The position numbers and the translations under genes are program-made. The notes below the pieces were generated by a model. It saw only the letters and a list, made by a program, of their open reading frames with translations, was not told the origin of the DNA and did no database searches. A DNA stretch of 64,000 bases, taken from assembly GCF_003014535.1 (NCBI RefSeq), contig NZ_PYGD01000008.1, positions 1-64,000 on the forward strand, read 5' to 3'. Positions 18,154-26,897 of this stretch are shown piece by piece. The DNA is from Taibaiella chishuiensis (GTDB taxonomy: Bacteria; Bacteroidota; Bacteroidia; Chitinophagales; Chitinophagaceae). How positions within the stretch are numbered: position 1 is the stretch's first letter; each line of letters starts with the position of its first letter.

Positions 18154-21100
18154 ATGAACCAACTCAACAAGAAGATGAAGAAAGCCTTGTTACTTTCTTC
18201 GATGGCGCTTGCTTCCGGCAGCGCCCTGTATGCCCAAACCAGCCAGACCATTCTCCGCAGCGTTACTTCCGGCACCGATGATGCCGAAGAATATGTACCC
18301 GGCGGCACTGGTACCGTGGGCGATGTAGACCTCGGCAGCTCCGACCTGGAGATTATGCTCGACGGTAGCAAAAGACAGATTGTGGGTGTAAAATTCGGTA
18401 GCATCATGATCCCCCAGGGCGCTACCATCAAAAGGGCTTACGTTCAGTTTGCCAACAAGGGCGATAAAGCGCCGGTATCCGGCAACGCCTATATTACCGC
18501 ACAGGCCATCGACAACGCGCCGACCTTTGCCGGTGTTGCTTTCAACATCAGCAGCAGAGCCCAGGTAGCCGACTCGGTTTTATGGCCGGGCAGCACCGAC
18601 GCCAGCTGGGGCACCACCACAGCAGGTGTAGCCGGTCCGCTGCAACGTACGCCGGATATCAAAGCCATACTGCAACCGGTGATCAACCGGGCTGGCTGGG
18701 CGCCGGGCAACTCTGTCGTGATCCTGCTTAAAGGCACCAGCGGTGTGCGCAACACCTTCTCTTACGATGGTAACGCAGCCAATGCGCCTAAACTGATCGT
18801 AGAATATACCAGCGCATCGGTACCTCCCCTGCTGAGCGCCGACCTGCCGATCAATAAACAAAGCGAATGGCGCTACTTCGACAACGGTACCGACCTGGGT
18901 ACCGCCTGGAGGGCCACCGGCTTTAACGATGCCGCCTGGAGCTATGGACCCGGCAAACTGGGTTATGGCCTCAACCAGGTTACCACACTGGAATTCGGCG
19001 CCGATGCCAACAACAAACCGATGACGGCCTACTTCCGTAAGCAGGTAAACATACTCGATGTAACAGCACTGCAGGATTCGCTCGACATCAGCATTATGAA
19101 AGATGACGGCGCAGTAGTCTACATCAACGGTACAGAAGTACACCGCAGCAATATGCCTGCAGGAACCATTACCTACACTACCCCAGCCTCTTCTGCCCTT
19201 TCCGGTGCAGCCGAATCGGCTTATACCACCTTCCGCGTATCGCGCAACCTGCTGGTAAACGGTAACAATACCTTTGCCGCCGAAGTGCACCAGAGCGATG
19301 CCGCCAGCACAGACCTCGTTTTCGACATGGAGGTAAAAGAATACGTACCTCCTGTTATGGCCATCACCAACTTCCCGGTAGCCGCCAACAGCGAGTGGAA
19401 ATACCTCGATAACGGCAGCAACCAGGGTACCGCCTGGACAGCGCCTGCTTTCAACGACGCCACATGGGCTTTCGGTCCGGGTAAACTGGGATATAACGAT
19501 GGCGCGGTAACTGTAGTCGGTTACGGTCCTGATGCATCGAACAAATACATCACCACTTATTTCCGTAAGCAGATCCATGTAACCAGTGTAGCATCGCTCT
19601 CCGATACCCTGGAGCTGAAAGTACTCCGTGACGATGGCGCCATTATCTATATCAATGGTACGGAAGTGGTGCGCAGCAATATGCCTGCCGGCGCCTTCGA
19701 TTACCTGACGCATTCTTCCACCATCGTGGACGGCGCCGACGAATCGGTTTATTTCCCTTACCATATCCCGAAAAGCGTACTGGTAAACGGTACCAATACG
19801 ATTGCCGTAGAGATCCACCAGCGCGACGGACAGAGCTCCGACCTGGGCTTCGATATGAGCCTGAACGAGTATACCGCACCGGTTGCCCCGGTTGTATGTA
19901 ACCCGCTGGCCGGCACCCATATCTCCAACTTCGTATCCGTACTGCCTTCTGCTCAACCGGACTCGCTGCGTATCCCGGGTTCGCATACCTTCCAGATGCT
20001 GCTGCAATCCGGCGATCCGTATACCAATGCCGCCGACGGTGTAACCAAAGGTACCTTCGACTTTACCGGTTATGTGCCTATTGCAGGCAGCAGCACCAAC
20101 GGTTACCTCTCGGTGAACCACGAAGAAGGCAGCTGGCCTGCTGCCGGCGTGTCTATGCTGAGCCTGAATTACAACAATACTTCACAACTGTGGAATGTAA
20201 CCAATAACGTACCGGTTGATTTTGGTGTGATCGGTGGTACCGGCCGTAACTGTAGCGGTACCGTTACCCCATGGAATACCATCATTACCTGCGAAGAGAC
20301 CCTGCCCGCCAACGATGTAAACGGTGACGGTTACCAGGATGTGGGTTGGGCTGTAGAGATCGATCCTGCCACCCATGCGATCGTAGACCATAACTACGAC
20401 GGTGCACCGGATAAATTGTGGAAACTGGGCCGTATGTCGCACGAGAACGTAGTGGTAGCATTCGACCACAAAACCGTATATGAAGGTAATGACGAAAACC
20501 CTGGCTTTATCTTTAAAATGGTAGCCGACACCGCAGGTAAACTGGGTACCGGTAACCTGTATGTATTAAAACTGTCCGGCGCTGCAGGCGTAGCCACAAG
20601 CGGTACCTGGATGCAGGTTCCGAACAGCACACCTACCGAGTGTAACAACGTAAGGGCTTATGCTGCGAGCATTGCCGCTACCAACTTCAACTCTATCGAA
20701 GACGTTGAGATCAGCCCGCTGGACAGCATGATCTATTTCACCTCTAAAGCCAGCAGCCGCGTTTACCGTTTCAAAGACAACAAAACCGTAGGCAACAGCA
20801 ACGACGTTACCAATTGCGAAGTGTTTGTAGGTAATGCAGGCACCATGTACAACATCACCTATAACGGCGGTACTGCCAGCGAACAATGGAGAGATGGTAA
20901 CGACAACCTGACCTTCGACAATGAAGGCAACCTGTATGTGATCCAGGATGGTGGCCGTAACCACATCTGGATGGTAAAACCCTGCCATACCAATGCCGAT
21001 CCGAAAGTAGAACTGTTTGCCGTAACGCCCGCCGGTTGCGAGCCTACCGGTATGACCTTCTCCCCGGATTATAAATTCATGTTCGTATCCATGCAGCACC

Positions 21101-21771
21101 CATCCGGCAGCAATGCTACGCAGATGATCGATGCAGCCGGTAACCCTGAGCGCTTCAACAAAGAATCGGCTATCGTTATTGCCCGTAAAGAATTCCTGGG
21201 CCTTAATGCACCGCTTGCTATCTCTTTCGCAGGTTTCGAAGCGTACCGCACCGCTGCGAACAAAGCACAGCTGAACTGGGAATATGTAACCGATGAAACC
21301 CTTGCTAAATTCGAGATCCAGCGTATGGTAGCCGGTAACGGTTTCGAAACCATCGGTACCGTTGAAAAAGTATCCGGTAAAAACAGCCTGAACAAATTCG
21401 GCTACCTCGACCAGCATCCTTATGCCGGACAGAACTTCTACCGCATTAAAGCCGTACAGGCCAATGGCAAAGAGGTACTGACCAATATCAAAGTGGTAGA
21501 CATTAAGGTAGACAACCAGCTGGCCATCGTGGAAACCTTCCCGAACCCTGCTACCAACACCTTTAACGTAAGCCTGATCAGCCCTGAGCAGAAAGCCGCT
21601 ATCGTTAAGATCTACAGCACTACCGGTAACAGCGTAAGCGAGCAAACCGTATCCCTGAACAAAGGCAACAATACCGTTACCTTAAACATCGGATCGCTTG
21701 CTGCAGGCGTATACAACGTAGTTATTATTTCCGGCAACGAAACTGCCAAGACCAGAATTATCAAACAGTAA
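18154..21771 (+). CDS. PhoX-like (DUF839) secreted protein with tandem beta-sandwich domains and T9SS sorting domain
   Basis: A 1205-residue exported protein. After a signal peptide (MKKALLLSSMALASGSALYAQ) comes a DNRLRE-like beta domain (about 30-225). Two tandem copies of a ~180-residue beta-sandwich domain follow (about 228-405 and 406-582; both carry SEW(R/K)Y-DNG, FGPGKLGY-type and DDGAxxYINGTEVxRSNMPAG blocks). A PhoX/DUF839 six-bladed propeller phosphatase-like region (about 590-1020, with SVNHEEGSWPAAG, ITCEETLPANDVNGDGYQD and GRMSHENVVVAFDHKTVYEGND) precedes a T9SS domain (ETFPNPATNTFNVSL). PhoX enzymes are Ca/Fe-dependent phosphatases; activity here is inferred. ATG 18175 is an alternative start. 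It is first of a three-gene operon. Confidence 0.85.
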   Translation: MNQLNKKMKKALLLSSMALASGSALYAQTSQTILRSVTSGTDDAEEYVPGGTGTVGDVDLGSSDLEIMLDGSKRQIVGVKFGSIMIPQGATIKRAYVQFANKGDKAPVSGNAYITAQAIDNAPTFAGVAFNISSRAQVADSVLWPGSTDASWGTTTAGVAGPLQRTPDIKAILQPVINRAGWAPGNSVVILLKGTSGVRNTFSYDGNAANAPKLIVEYTSASVPPLLSADLPINKQSEWRYFDNGTDLGTAWRATGFNDAAWSYGPGKLGYGLNQVTTLEFGADANNKPMTAYFRKQVNILDVTALQDSLDISIMKDDGAVVYINGTEVHRSNMPAGTITYTTPASSALSGAAESAYTTFRVSRNLLVNGNNTFAAEVHQSDAASTDLVFDMEVKEYVPPVMAITNFPVAANSEWKYLDNGSNQGTAWTAPAFNDATWAFGPGKLGYNDGAVTVVGYGPDASNKYITTYFRKQIHVTSVASLSDTLELKVLRDDGAIIYINGTEVVRSNMPAGAFDYLTHSSTIVDGADESVYFPYHIPKSVLVNGTNTIAVEIHQRDGQSSDLGFDMSLNEYTAPVAPVVCNPLAGTHISNFVSVLPSAQPDSLRIPGSHTFQMLLQSGDPYTNAADGVTKGTFDFTGYVPIAGSSTNGYLSVNHEEGSWPAAGVSMLSLNYNNTSQLWNVTNNVPVDFGVIGGTGRNCSGTVTPWNTIITCEETLPANDVNGDGYQDVGWAVEIDPATHAIVDHNYDGAPDKLWKLGRMSHENVVVAFDHKTVYEGNDENPGFIFKMVADTAGKLGTGNLYVLKLSGAAGVATSGTWMQVPNSTPTECNNVRAYAASIAATNFNSIEDVEISPLDSMIYFTSKASSRVYRFKDNKTVGNSNDVTNCEVFVGNAGTMYNITYNGGTASEQWRDGNDNLTFDNEGNLYVIQDGGRNHIWMVKPCHTNADPKVELFAVTPAGCEPTGMTFSPDYKFMFVSMQHPSGSNATQMIDAAGNPERFNKESAIVIARKEFLGLNAPLAISFAGFEAYRTAANKAQLNWEYVTDETLAKFEIQRMVAGNGFETIGTVEKVSGKNSLNKFGYLDQHPYAGQNFYRIKAVQANGKEVLTNIKVVDIKVDNQLAIVETFPNPATNTFNVSLISPEQKAAIVKIYSTTGNSVSEQTVSLNKGNNTVTLNIGSLAAGVYNVVIISGNETAKTRIIKQ

Positions 21772-22695
21772 ATGAATATATCCCCCAAAAGGATACTCCT
21801 TAATGCTACAGTTGCCCTGCTTTTAACGGCGGGCAACTGTATCCTTTTAAGGGCACAGTGTCCGACCGAAAATTTTAAAACGCTGCCTGCCGCGCTCGAA
21901 CATCCCGATTGCGCGCGCAGCCTCTCCTTACGCATTGCCAAAAGTGAAAACATCAGTGCCCGCATAGGCCGGCTGCAAAAGCTTGAATCGCTCGACCTGC
22001 TCAAGAACGAGCTGCAAACCCTGCCCGATTCGTTGTGCAACCTGGTACGCCTGCAACGGCTCGTACTCAGCGAAAATGCACTGCGCAAGCTGCCTTCCGC
22101 CATCGGCAGGCTTAAAGCCCTGCATACCCTGCAGGCCGACAAAAACCACCTGGTAGAATTGCCGCAATCCATACAGGACCTGGACCAGCTCAGTACCCTC
22201 GACATATCCTGGAACGACTTTGCCTCGCTGCGCGAAGGTATAGGCAGGCTCAAAAGCCTGGCAACACTGGATATCAGCCACAACCACTTCCTGTACCTGC
22301 CCGAAAACATCGGACAGCTGAGCGCCCTGCGCTTTTTCAAAATGGACTATAATGTGCTTACCGGCCTGCCTGCGGGTTTTGTGCAGCTCCGCAACCTGGA
22401 GCAGCTCGACGCTTCGTATAACCAGCTCCAGGCCCTGCCCGGGGACATCGGCAGGATGAAAGCACTGAAGATATTATCGCTCGCCCACAACAAACTGCAA
22501 ACCCTGCCCGCCGGTATCGGTGAACTGGCTGACCTGGAAATGATTTTCCTCTCCAACAACCAGGTTACCCACCTGCCCCGGGAGATCGGGCAGCTGAAAA
22601 AGCTGAAGACCCTCGTGCTGATCGGCAATCCCATGCCGGAATCCGAGATCGCGACCCTGAAGCAACTGCTGCCCCATACCCGTATTATTTTTTAA
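21772..22695 (+). CDS. leucine-rich repeat protein (exported)
   Basis: A 307-residue protein whose ATG directly follows the stop of the PhoX-like gene (0 nt gap). After a signal-like N-terminus (ALLLTAGNCILLRAQC) it consists of about ten 23-residue leucine-rich repeats of the type LxxLPxxIGxLxxLxxLxLxxNxL (for example LPSAIGRLKALHTLQADKNHLVE). It has no kinase or other catalytic domain. LRR proteins of this sort mediate protein binding. Coupling to the PhoX-like and di-heme genes suggests a shared envelope function (inference). Confidence 0.87.
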   Translation: MNISPKRILLNATVALLLTAGNCILLRAQCPTENFKTLPAALEHPDCARSLSLRIAKSENISARIGRLQKLESLDLLKNELQTLPDSLCNLVRLQRLVLSENALRKLPSAIGRLKALHTLQADKNHLVELPQSIQDLDQLSTLDISWNDFASLREGIGRLKSLATLDISHNHFLYLPENIGQLSALRFFKMDYNVLTGLPAGFVQLRNLEQLDASYNQLQALPGDIGRMKALKILSLAHNKLQTLPAGIGELADLEMIFLSNNQVTHLPREIGQLKKLKTLVLIGNPMPESEIATLKQLLPHTRIIF

Positions 22696-22712
22696 AGTTT
22701 TTACCCTTACCC

Positions 22713-24521
22713 ATGCGTTTACGTTTTACCAAGTACAGCCTGTTTATTTTTGCCCTTGTCGTAATGGCCCTTACCGGCCTGCAGTCGGCACAAAGCCTAT
22801 CCAACCAGACGATGCCTGCCGTGTTAAGTTATTACCGCGGGTATATCGACAGCCTGAAAGCCTGTAACCTGCAGCTGGAGCGCGAAACAGCCACCGCCGA
22901 CTCCGGCAGGCTCCGCGACCTCTTTGACCAGGGCCGCAATTATTTTAAGAAAATAGAATTTATCGTTGAATACTATTACCCCGCAACAGCCGCCCGTATT
23001 AACGGTGCACCGCTGCTCGAGGCCGAGCCCAGCGAAAAGATGGAACCACAGCATCCTAAAGGTTACCAGGTGCTGGAAGAAGTAATCTATGGCCCTATTA
23101 ACGAAGATACCCGCAAAGAGATCGCCTTTGAAGTAAGCAACCTGAACTTCGCCATCAATAAGCTGGAAGGCATGTTACCGGATATCGAACTCAACGAAAG
23201 CCAGGTACTGGAAGCCTTAAAGCTCAATATCTACCGGATGATCATCAAAGGCATTTCGGGCTTCGACAACCCGGTAGCGCTGAACAGTATCGCAGAAGCG
23301 CGCTCCACGCTGGAAGGCACGCTGGCCGTATTGGCCTGCTTCCGCGAATCGGGCGCCGTACAGGCATCCTGTCGCGAGGCCATCCGTTTTATCGCCAACA
23401 ACGGTTATGACTTCAACAGCTTCGACCGCGCCATCTTTATCAGCAAATACATTAACCCGCTGTGCGTGGCTATGTACGACTACCAGGATCAGCAACGCAT
23501 CCCCTTTTCCAGCCAGCAGACTGCTATAGCCGCGCGGGCCAAACACCTGTTCGAGCAAAATGCATTTGATGTCCTGTATTTCGCCCCCGATGGTACGGCA
23601 CCCTTAACGCAGCAGCAGGTGGCCCTGGGCAGGAAACTCTTTTATGATACGCGGCTTTCGGTAAACAATAACCGCAGCTGCGGTACCTGCCACCAACCGG
23701 GCCGGGCATTTACCGACGGGCTTAAATTAAACGAATCGTTGCTGGGCAGCAAGAAACTGCTGCGCAATACGCCTACCCTGCTGAACGCAGCCTTTCAGCC
23801 CAGCCAGTTTTACGACAGCCGCATTACCTTCCTGGAAGACCAGGCACACGACGTTATTTCCAATGAAGCGGAGATGGGCGGTAAAGTGCAGCAGATCGCG
23901 GCACAACTGGACCGCGACAAGGCCTATAAAAAACTGTTCCGCGCAGCCTATGGCAACCAGGCCGTTTCGCCCGACCTGGTAAAGAAAGCACTGGCGGCCT
24001 ATGTACGCTCGCTGATCAGTATGAACAGTCCCTTTGACCGGTATATGCGCGGCGATGCCAGCGCTATGACCCCGCAACAGGTAAAAGGCTTTAACCTGTT
24101 TATGGGTAAGGCCAAATGCGGCACCTGTCACTTTATACCTTTGTTTACCGGTGCGGTAGCGCCTTTGTACCAGAAGATAGAAAGCGAAGTGCTGGGCGTA
24201 CCGGCCAATACCGATACGGTACACGCCGTGATGGACAACGACTCCGGCAAATACCTGCTCTACGAGATCCCGCACCAGCTGTATGCCTTTAAGACGACTA
24301 CGGTACGCAATACGGCCCTTACTGCGCCTTATATGCACAACGGCGTATTTGCCACACTGGAAGAGGTGGTCGATTTTTATAACCGCGGCGGTGGCGCCGG
24401 ACTGGGCTTCGAACTGCCTAACCAAACTTTATCGCCCGACCGCCTCGACCTCTCGGCACAGGAGCAGAAGGACCTGATTGCCTTTATCCATGCACTGACC
24501 GATACCACGGCTACGCGATAA
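22713..24521 (+). CDS. di-heme cytochrome c peroxidase (MauG/CcpA family) with imelysin-like N-terminal domain
   Basis: A 602-residue periplasmic protein. A signal anchor (residues 7-26) precedes an alpha-helical ~230-residue domain that resembles imelysin-type iron-regulated domains, then a bacterial di-heme peroxidase module. Heme sites CGTCH lie at 323-327 and 469-473. Typical CcpA blocks follow (NTPTLLNAAF, TVRNTALTAPYMHNGVFATLEEVVDFYNRGGG). It probably reduces H2O2 or oxidises a partner protein with electrons from cytochrome c. It is third in the operon, 17 nt after the LRR gene, and ends at a bidirectional terminator. Confidence 0.9.
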   Translation: MRLRFTKYSLFIFALVVMALTGLQSAQSLSNQTMPAVLSYYRGYIDSLKACNLQLERETATADSGRLRDLFDQGRNYFKKIEFIVEYYYPATAARINGAPLLEAEPSEKMEPQHPKGYQVLEEVIYGPINEDTRKEIAFEVSNLNFAINKLEGMLPDIELNESQVLEALKLNIYRMIIKGISGFDNPVALNSIAEARSTLEGTLAVLACFRESGAVQASCREAIRFIANNGYDFNSFDRAIFISKYINPLCVAMYDYQDQQRIPFSSQQTAIAARAKHLFEQNAFDVLYFAPDGTAPLTQQQVALGRKLFYDTRLSVNNNRSCGTCHQPGRAFTDGLKLNESLLGSKKLLRNTPTLLNAAFQPSQFYDSRITFLEDQAHDVISNEAEMGGKVQQIAAQLDRDKAYKKLFRAAYGNQAVSPDLVKKALAAYVRSLISMNSPFDRYMRGDASAMTPQQVKGFNLFMGKAKCGTCHFIPLFTGAVAPLYQKIESEVLGVPANTDTVHAVMDNDSGKYLLYEIPHQLYAFKTTTVRNTALTAPYMHNGVFATLEEVVDFYNRGGGAGLGFELPNQTLSPDRLDLSAQEQKDLIAFIHALTDTTATR

Positions 24522-24548
24522 GCACACACGATATCATGCATAAAAAAA

Positions 24549-24572
24549 GAAGCACCCCTTGCAGGGTGCTTC
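24549..24572. terminator. bidirectional terminator between peroxidase and histone H1-like genes
   Basis: A perfect 9-bp stem (GAAGCACCC / GGGTGCTTC) with a 6-nt loop has A7 on the left and TTT on the right. It serves the convergent genes ending at 24521 (+) and 24595 (-). Confidence 0.88.
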
Positions 24573-24594
24573 TTTCGTAAAAAAGAAACGTCAA

Positions 24595-24777
24595 TTATTC
24601 AGCATCCTTGTTTTTAAGTGCGGTAACTTCATTTCTGATTTCCTGAGCCAGCGCTTTTACCGCTTGCATACCAGTACGAACACGAGTTCCGGCAGCTTTG
24701 CTTCCTTTGTTAAAAAACTTGTCTGCATCAGCCTCGATAGAAGCGAGTAACTCTTTTAATTCGTTGTATTTTTCCAT
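24595..24777 (-). CDS. histone H1-like protein
   Basis: A 60-residue protein of the bacterial histone H1-like (Hc1) family found in Bacteroidota. It is a single helix-rich chain (EKYNELKELLASIEADADKF) with the central conserved part KGSKAAGTRVRTGMQAVKALAQEIRNEV. The length matches the family (58-60 aa). It is expected to bind DNA non-specifically in the nucleoid. It has its own promoter with both -7 and -33 elements. Confidence 0.88.
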   Translation of the reverse strand: MEKYNELKELLASIEADADKFFNKGSKAAGTRVRTGMQAVKALAQEIRNEVTALKNKDAE

Positions 24778-24797
24778 TTTTCAATTATTTAGTGCTG

Positions 24798-24830
24798 CAA
24801 ATATATACATCTGGAGCAAAAACGGGCAAA
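24798..24830 (-). promoter_or_regulatory. promoter of the histone H1-like gene
   Basis: Minus-strand TATATTTG (24798-24805) and TTTG (24827-24830) with a 21-nt spacer lie 21 nt upstream of the ATG. Confidence 0.6.
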
Positions 24831-25087
24831 TTTTATTTCCACTTACTGGCCTCACAGGCCCCGTAAAGGCCGTTTTCGTCCTGTATCCTGTTCGGAAAAC
24901 CCGGAAAATCGCGCTAAAGGGCTTCAAATCAGGGCTAAAAAAGGCTATACCGGGCACAAAACAGCACGATTCCAGCGGGCCGCTACGGCAGGTTTTAACT
25001 TGCTATTTACCTTACATTTGCAATCCGGCCGCTGCCCCGGGCAGCAACAGGCGCGTTTATCATCAATACCTGATTAAAATCTTAGGA
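24831..25087. other. intergenic gap before pepE
   Basis: No gene, repeat or hairpin is seen. A TACATTTG -7-like element at 25013-25020 (+) lies 67 nt before the pepE ATG without a clear -33 partner. The frame upstream of pepE stays open through this gap but has no family-like sequence and overlaps the histone gene. Confidence 0.45.
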
Positions 25088-25801
25088 ATGAAAAATATTG
25101 TTCTTGCCAGTACCTCGACCTTATTCGGCGAGGAATATCTTGCCTACCTCGGGCCCGTGATCAAAGACCTGTTCCACAACATACCGGAAATTATCTTTAT
25201 CCCCTTTGCAAGGCCCGGCGGCATCAGTTATAACGATTATACCCAGAAAGCCGCTACGGCCTTTGCAGCATGGGATATAAAGGTAACAGGGCTGCATACC
25301 TTCCGCGACCCGGTAGAGGCCATACAACAGGCCAAAGGTTTCTTTACCGGTGGCGGTAATACCTTCCTGCTGGTAAAACAACTGCATGAGTTTGACCTGG
25401 TACATGCCCTTAAAACGGCTGTAGAAGGCGGTACGCCCTACCTTGGCGCCAGTGCCGGCAGTAATATCGGCGGCATCAATATGCAGACCACCAATGATAT
25501 GCCGATCGTGTACCCGCCCAGTTTTGCCACTATGGGCCTGGTACCCTTTAACCTTAACCCGCATTACCTCGACCCGGATCCCAACTCCCAACATAACGGT
25601 GAAACCCGGGAAACCCGCATCAAAGAATTCCATAGCCAGAACAGCATCCCGGTAGTAGGACTGCGCGAAGGCAGCTGGATACGCGTTAAAGGCGATGTGA
25701 TCAAAACGGAAGGCAGCCGCGACTCCCGTATATTCGAGCAAGGCAAGGAGCCTTACGAGCTACAACCCGGTACAGAACTGGCTTTCCCGGGAACGCTATA
25801 A
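25088..25801 (+). CDS. pepE: alpha-aspartyl dipeptidase PepE (peptidase family S51)
   Basis: A 237-residue cytosolic serine peptidase that cleaves N-terminal Asp dipeptides. The nucleophile elbow is GASAGS with Ser122. TGGGNTFLL and the motif PHYLDPDP are typical of S51. ATG 25088 follows AGGA and gives the family length; the reading frame is open for 130 codons further upstream, but that part has no homology and is rejected. A perfect 14-bp hairpin terminates it. Confidence 0.93.
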   Translation: MKNIVLASTSTLFGEEYLAYLGPVIKDLFHNIPEIIFIPFARPGGISYNDYTQKAATAFAAWDIKVTGLHTFRDPVEAIQQAKGFFTGGGNTFLLVKQLHEFDLVHALKTAVEGGTPYLGASAGSNIGGINMQTTNDMPIVYPPSFATMGLVPFNLNPHYLDPDPNSQHNGETRETRIKEFHSQNSIPVVGLREGSWIRVKGDVIKTEGSRDSRIFEQGKEPYELQPGTELAFPGTL

Positions 25802-25816
25802 ATCATACCCATAGCA

Positions 25817-25847
25817 AAGGGGCAGCAAATTGTATTTGCTGCCCCTT
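25817..25847. terminator. terminator of pepE (and possibly the BatA operon)
   Basis: A perfect 14-bp stem (AAGGGGCAGCAAAT / ATTTGCTGCCCCTT) with a 3-nt loop lies between two convergent genes ending at 25801 and 25887. Confidence 0.85.
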
Positions 25848-25886
25848 CTTATTTCAGCGCCAATGGTGCGGCCACCGGCTTTAAGA

Positions 25887-26897
25887 CTAGGGTAATTTAC
25901 GGAAGACCGTATTACTTAAAACCACCTCGGCCAGCAAGGCGATCAGGCCCGCAAAAGCAAAGGGGAAAAACAACTCTGCATAATGCTTGTAGGCATTGAC
26001 CTCAATCTTGGTCTTCTCCAGTTGGTCGATCTCTTTGTAGATATTTTCCAGTTTGGTATTGCCCGTGGCGCGGTAATATTTACCACCCGTTTCGCGCGAT
26101 ATTTTCTGCAACAGCTTCTCGTCGATCTGAACCGGCATCATTTGTTTTTGCAGGCCATAGGGCGTCTGTACCGGGTACATGGCCTGGCCTTCGCTACCGA
26201 TGCCGATGGTGTATACCCTTACTTTATAGGCTTTGGCAATTTCGAGCGCCGTTTGCGGGTCTACCAGGCCGGTATTGTTTACCCCATCCGTCATCAGGAT
26301 CACGACGCGGCTTTTGCCCCGGGCATCGCGCAGGCGGTCTACGGCCGTAGCCAGGCCCATACCGATTGCCGTACCGTCTTCCAGCAGGCCACTTTTAACC
26401 TGGCTCAGCTGTTCTTTAATTACGGCATGATCGATGGTAATGGGACATTGCGTAAAACTCTCCCCCGCAAAGATCACCAGGCCTATACGGTCGGCAGGAC
26501 GGGCATCGACAAACTTCATGGCCGTACTGATCGCAGCCTCGATACGGTTAGGCTTAAAATCCTCGGCCAGCATACTGCCCGAGATATCCATGCTCAATAC
26601 GATATCGATCCCTTCACTATCCACGTTCTCGGTTACATTGGTCTTTTGCGGGCGGGCCATAGCCAGTACAAAGGCCACGAAAGCCAATGCCCGCAATACC
26701 TGCAGCAGGGGGCGCCACCTTACCTTCCAGGATTGTTTGATATGCCGGATGCCGGATGTGGTCGATATTTTAAGCACGGCAGCGCGCCGCCGGTTCTGGT
26801 ATATAAAGTACCAGACCAGTAAAGGCAGCAATAACAACAGCCAAAGGAAATGCGGCGAGGCCAGCACGATATGATATTTTTCCAGCCACTTTATCAT
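25887..26897 (-). CDS. batA: BatA-like von Willebrand factor A domain membrane protein
   Basis: A 336-residue protein with an N-terminal membrane segment (FLWLLLLLPLLVWYFIY), a second helix near 63-82, a vWA domain, and a C-terminal helix (FFPFAFAGLIALLAEVVL). The metal-ion (MIDAS) motif DISGS follows VLSM. TDGVNNTG supplies the later MIDAS residues. BatA proteins belong to Bacteroides aerotolerance-type operons with MoxR ATPases. Its ATG overlaps the preceding gene by 4 nt (ATGA). The usual batB/batC partners do not follow. Confidence 0.92.
   Translation of the reverse strand: MIKWLEKYHIVLASPHFLWLLLLLPLLVWYFIYQNRRRAAVLKISTTSGIRHIKQSWKVRWRPLLQVLRALAFVAFVLAMARPQKTNVTENVDSEGIDIVLSMDISGSMLAEDFKPNRIEAAISTAMKFVDARPADRIGLVIFAGESFTQCPITIDHAVIKEQLSQVKSGLLEDGTAIGMGLATAVDRLRDARGKSRVVILMTDGVNNTGLVDPQTALEIAKAYKVRVYTIGIGSEGQAMYPVQTPYGLQKQMMPVQIDEKLLQKISRETGGKYYRATGNTKLENIYKEIDQLEKTKIEVNAYKHYAELFFPFAFAGLIALLAEVVLSNTVFRKLP

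Noticed and set aside
24698-25087. 130-codon N-terminal extension of pepE
   Set aside because: It overlaps the histone H1-like gene and its promoter, and adds nothing like an S51 peptidase.
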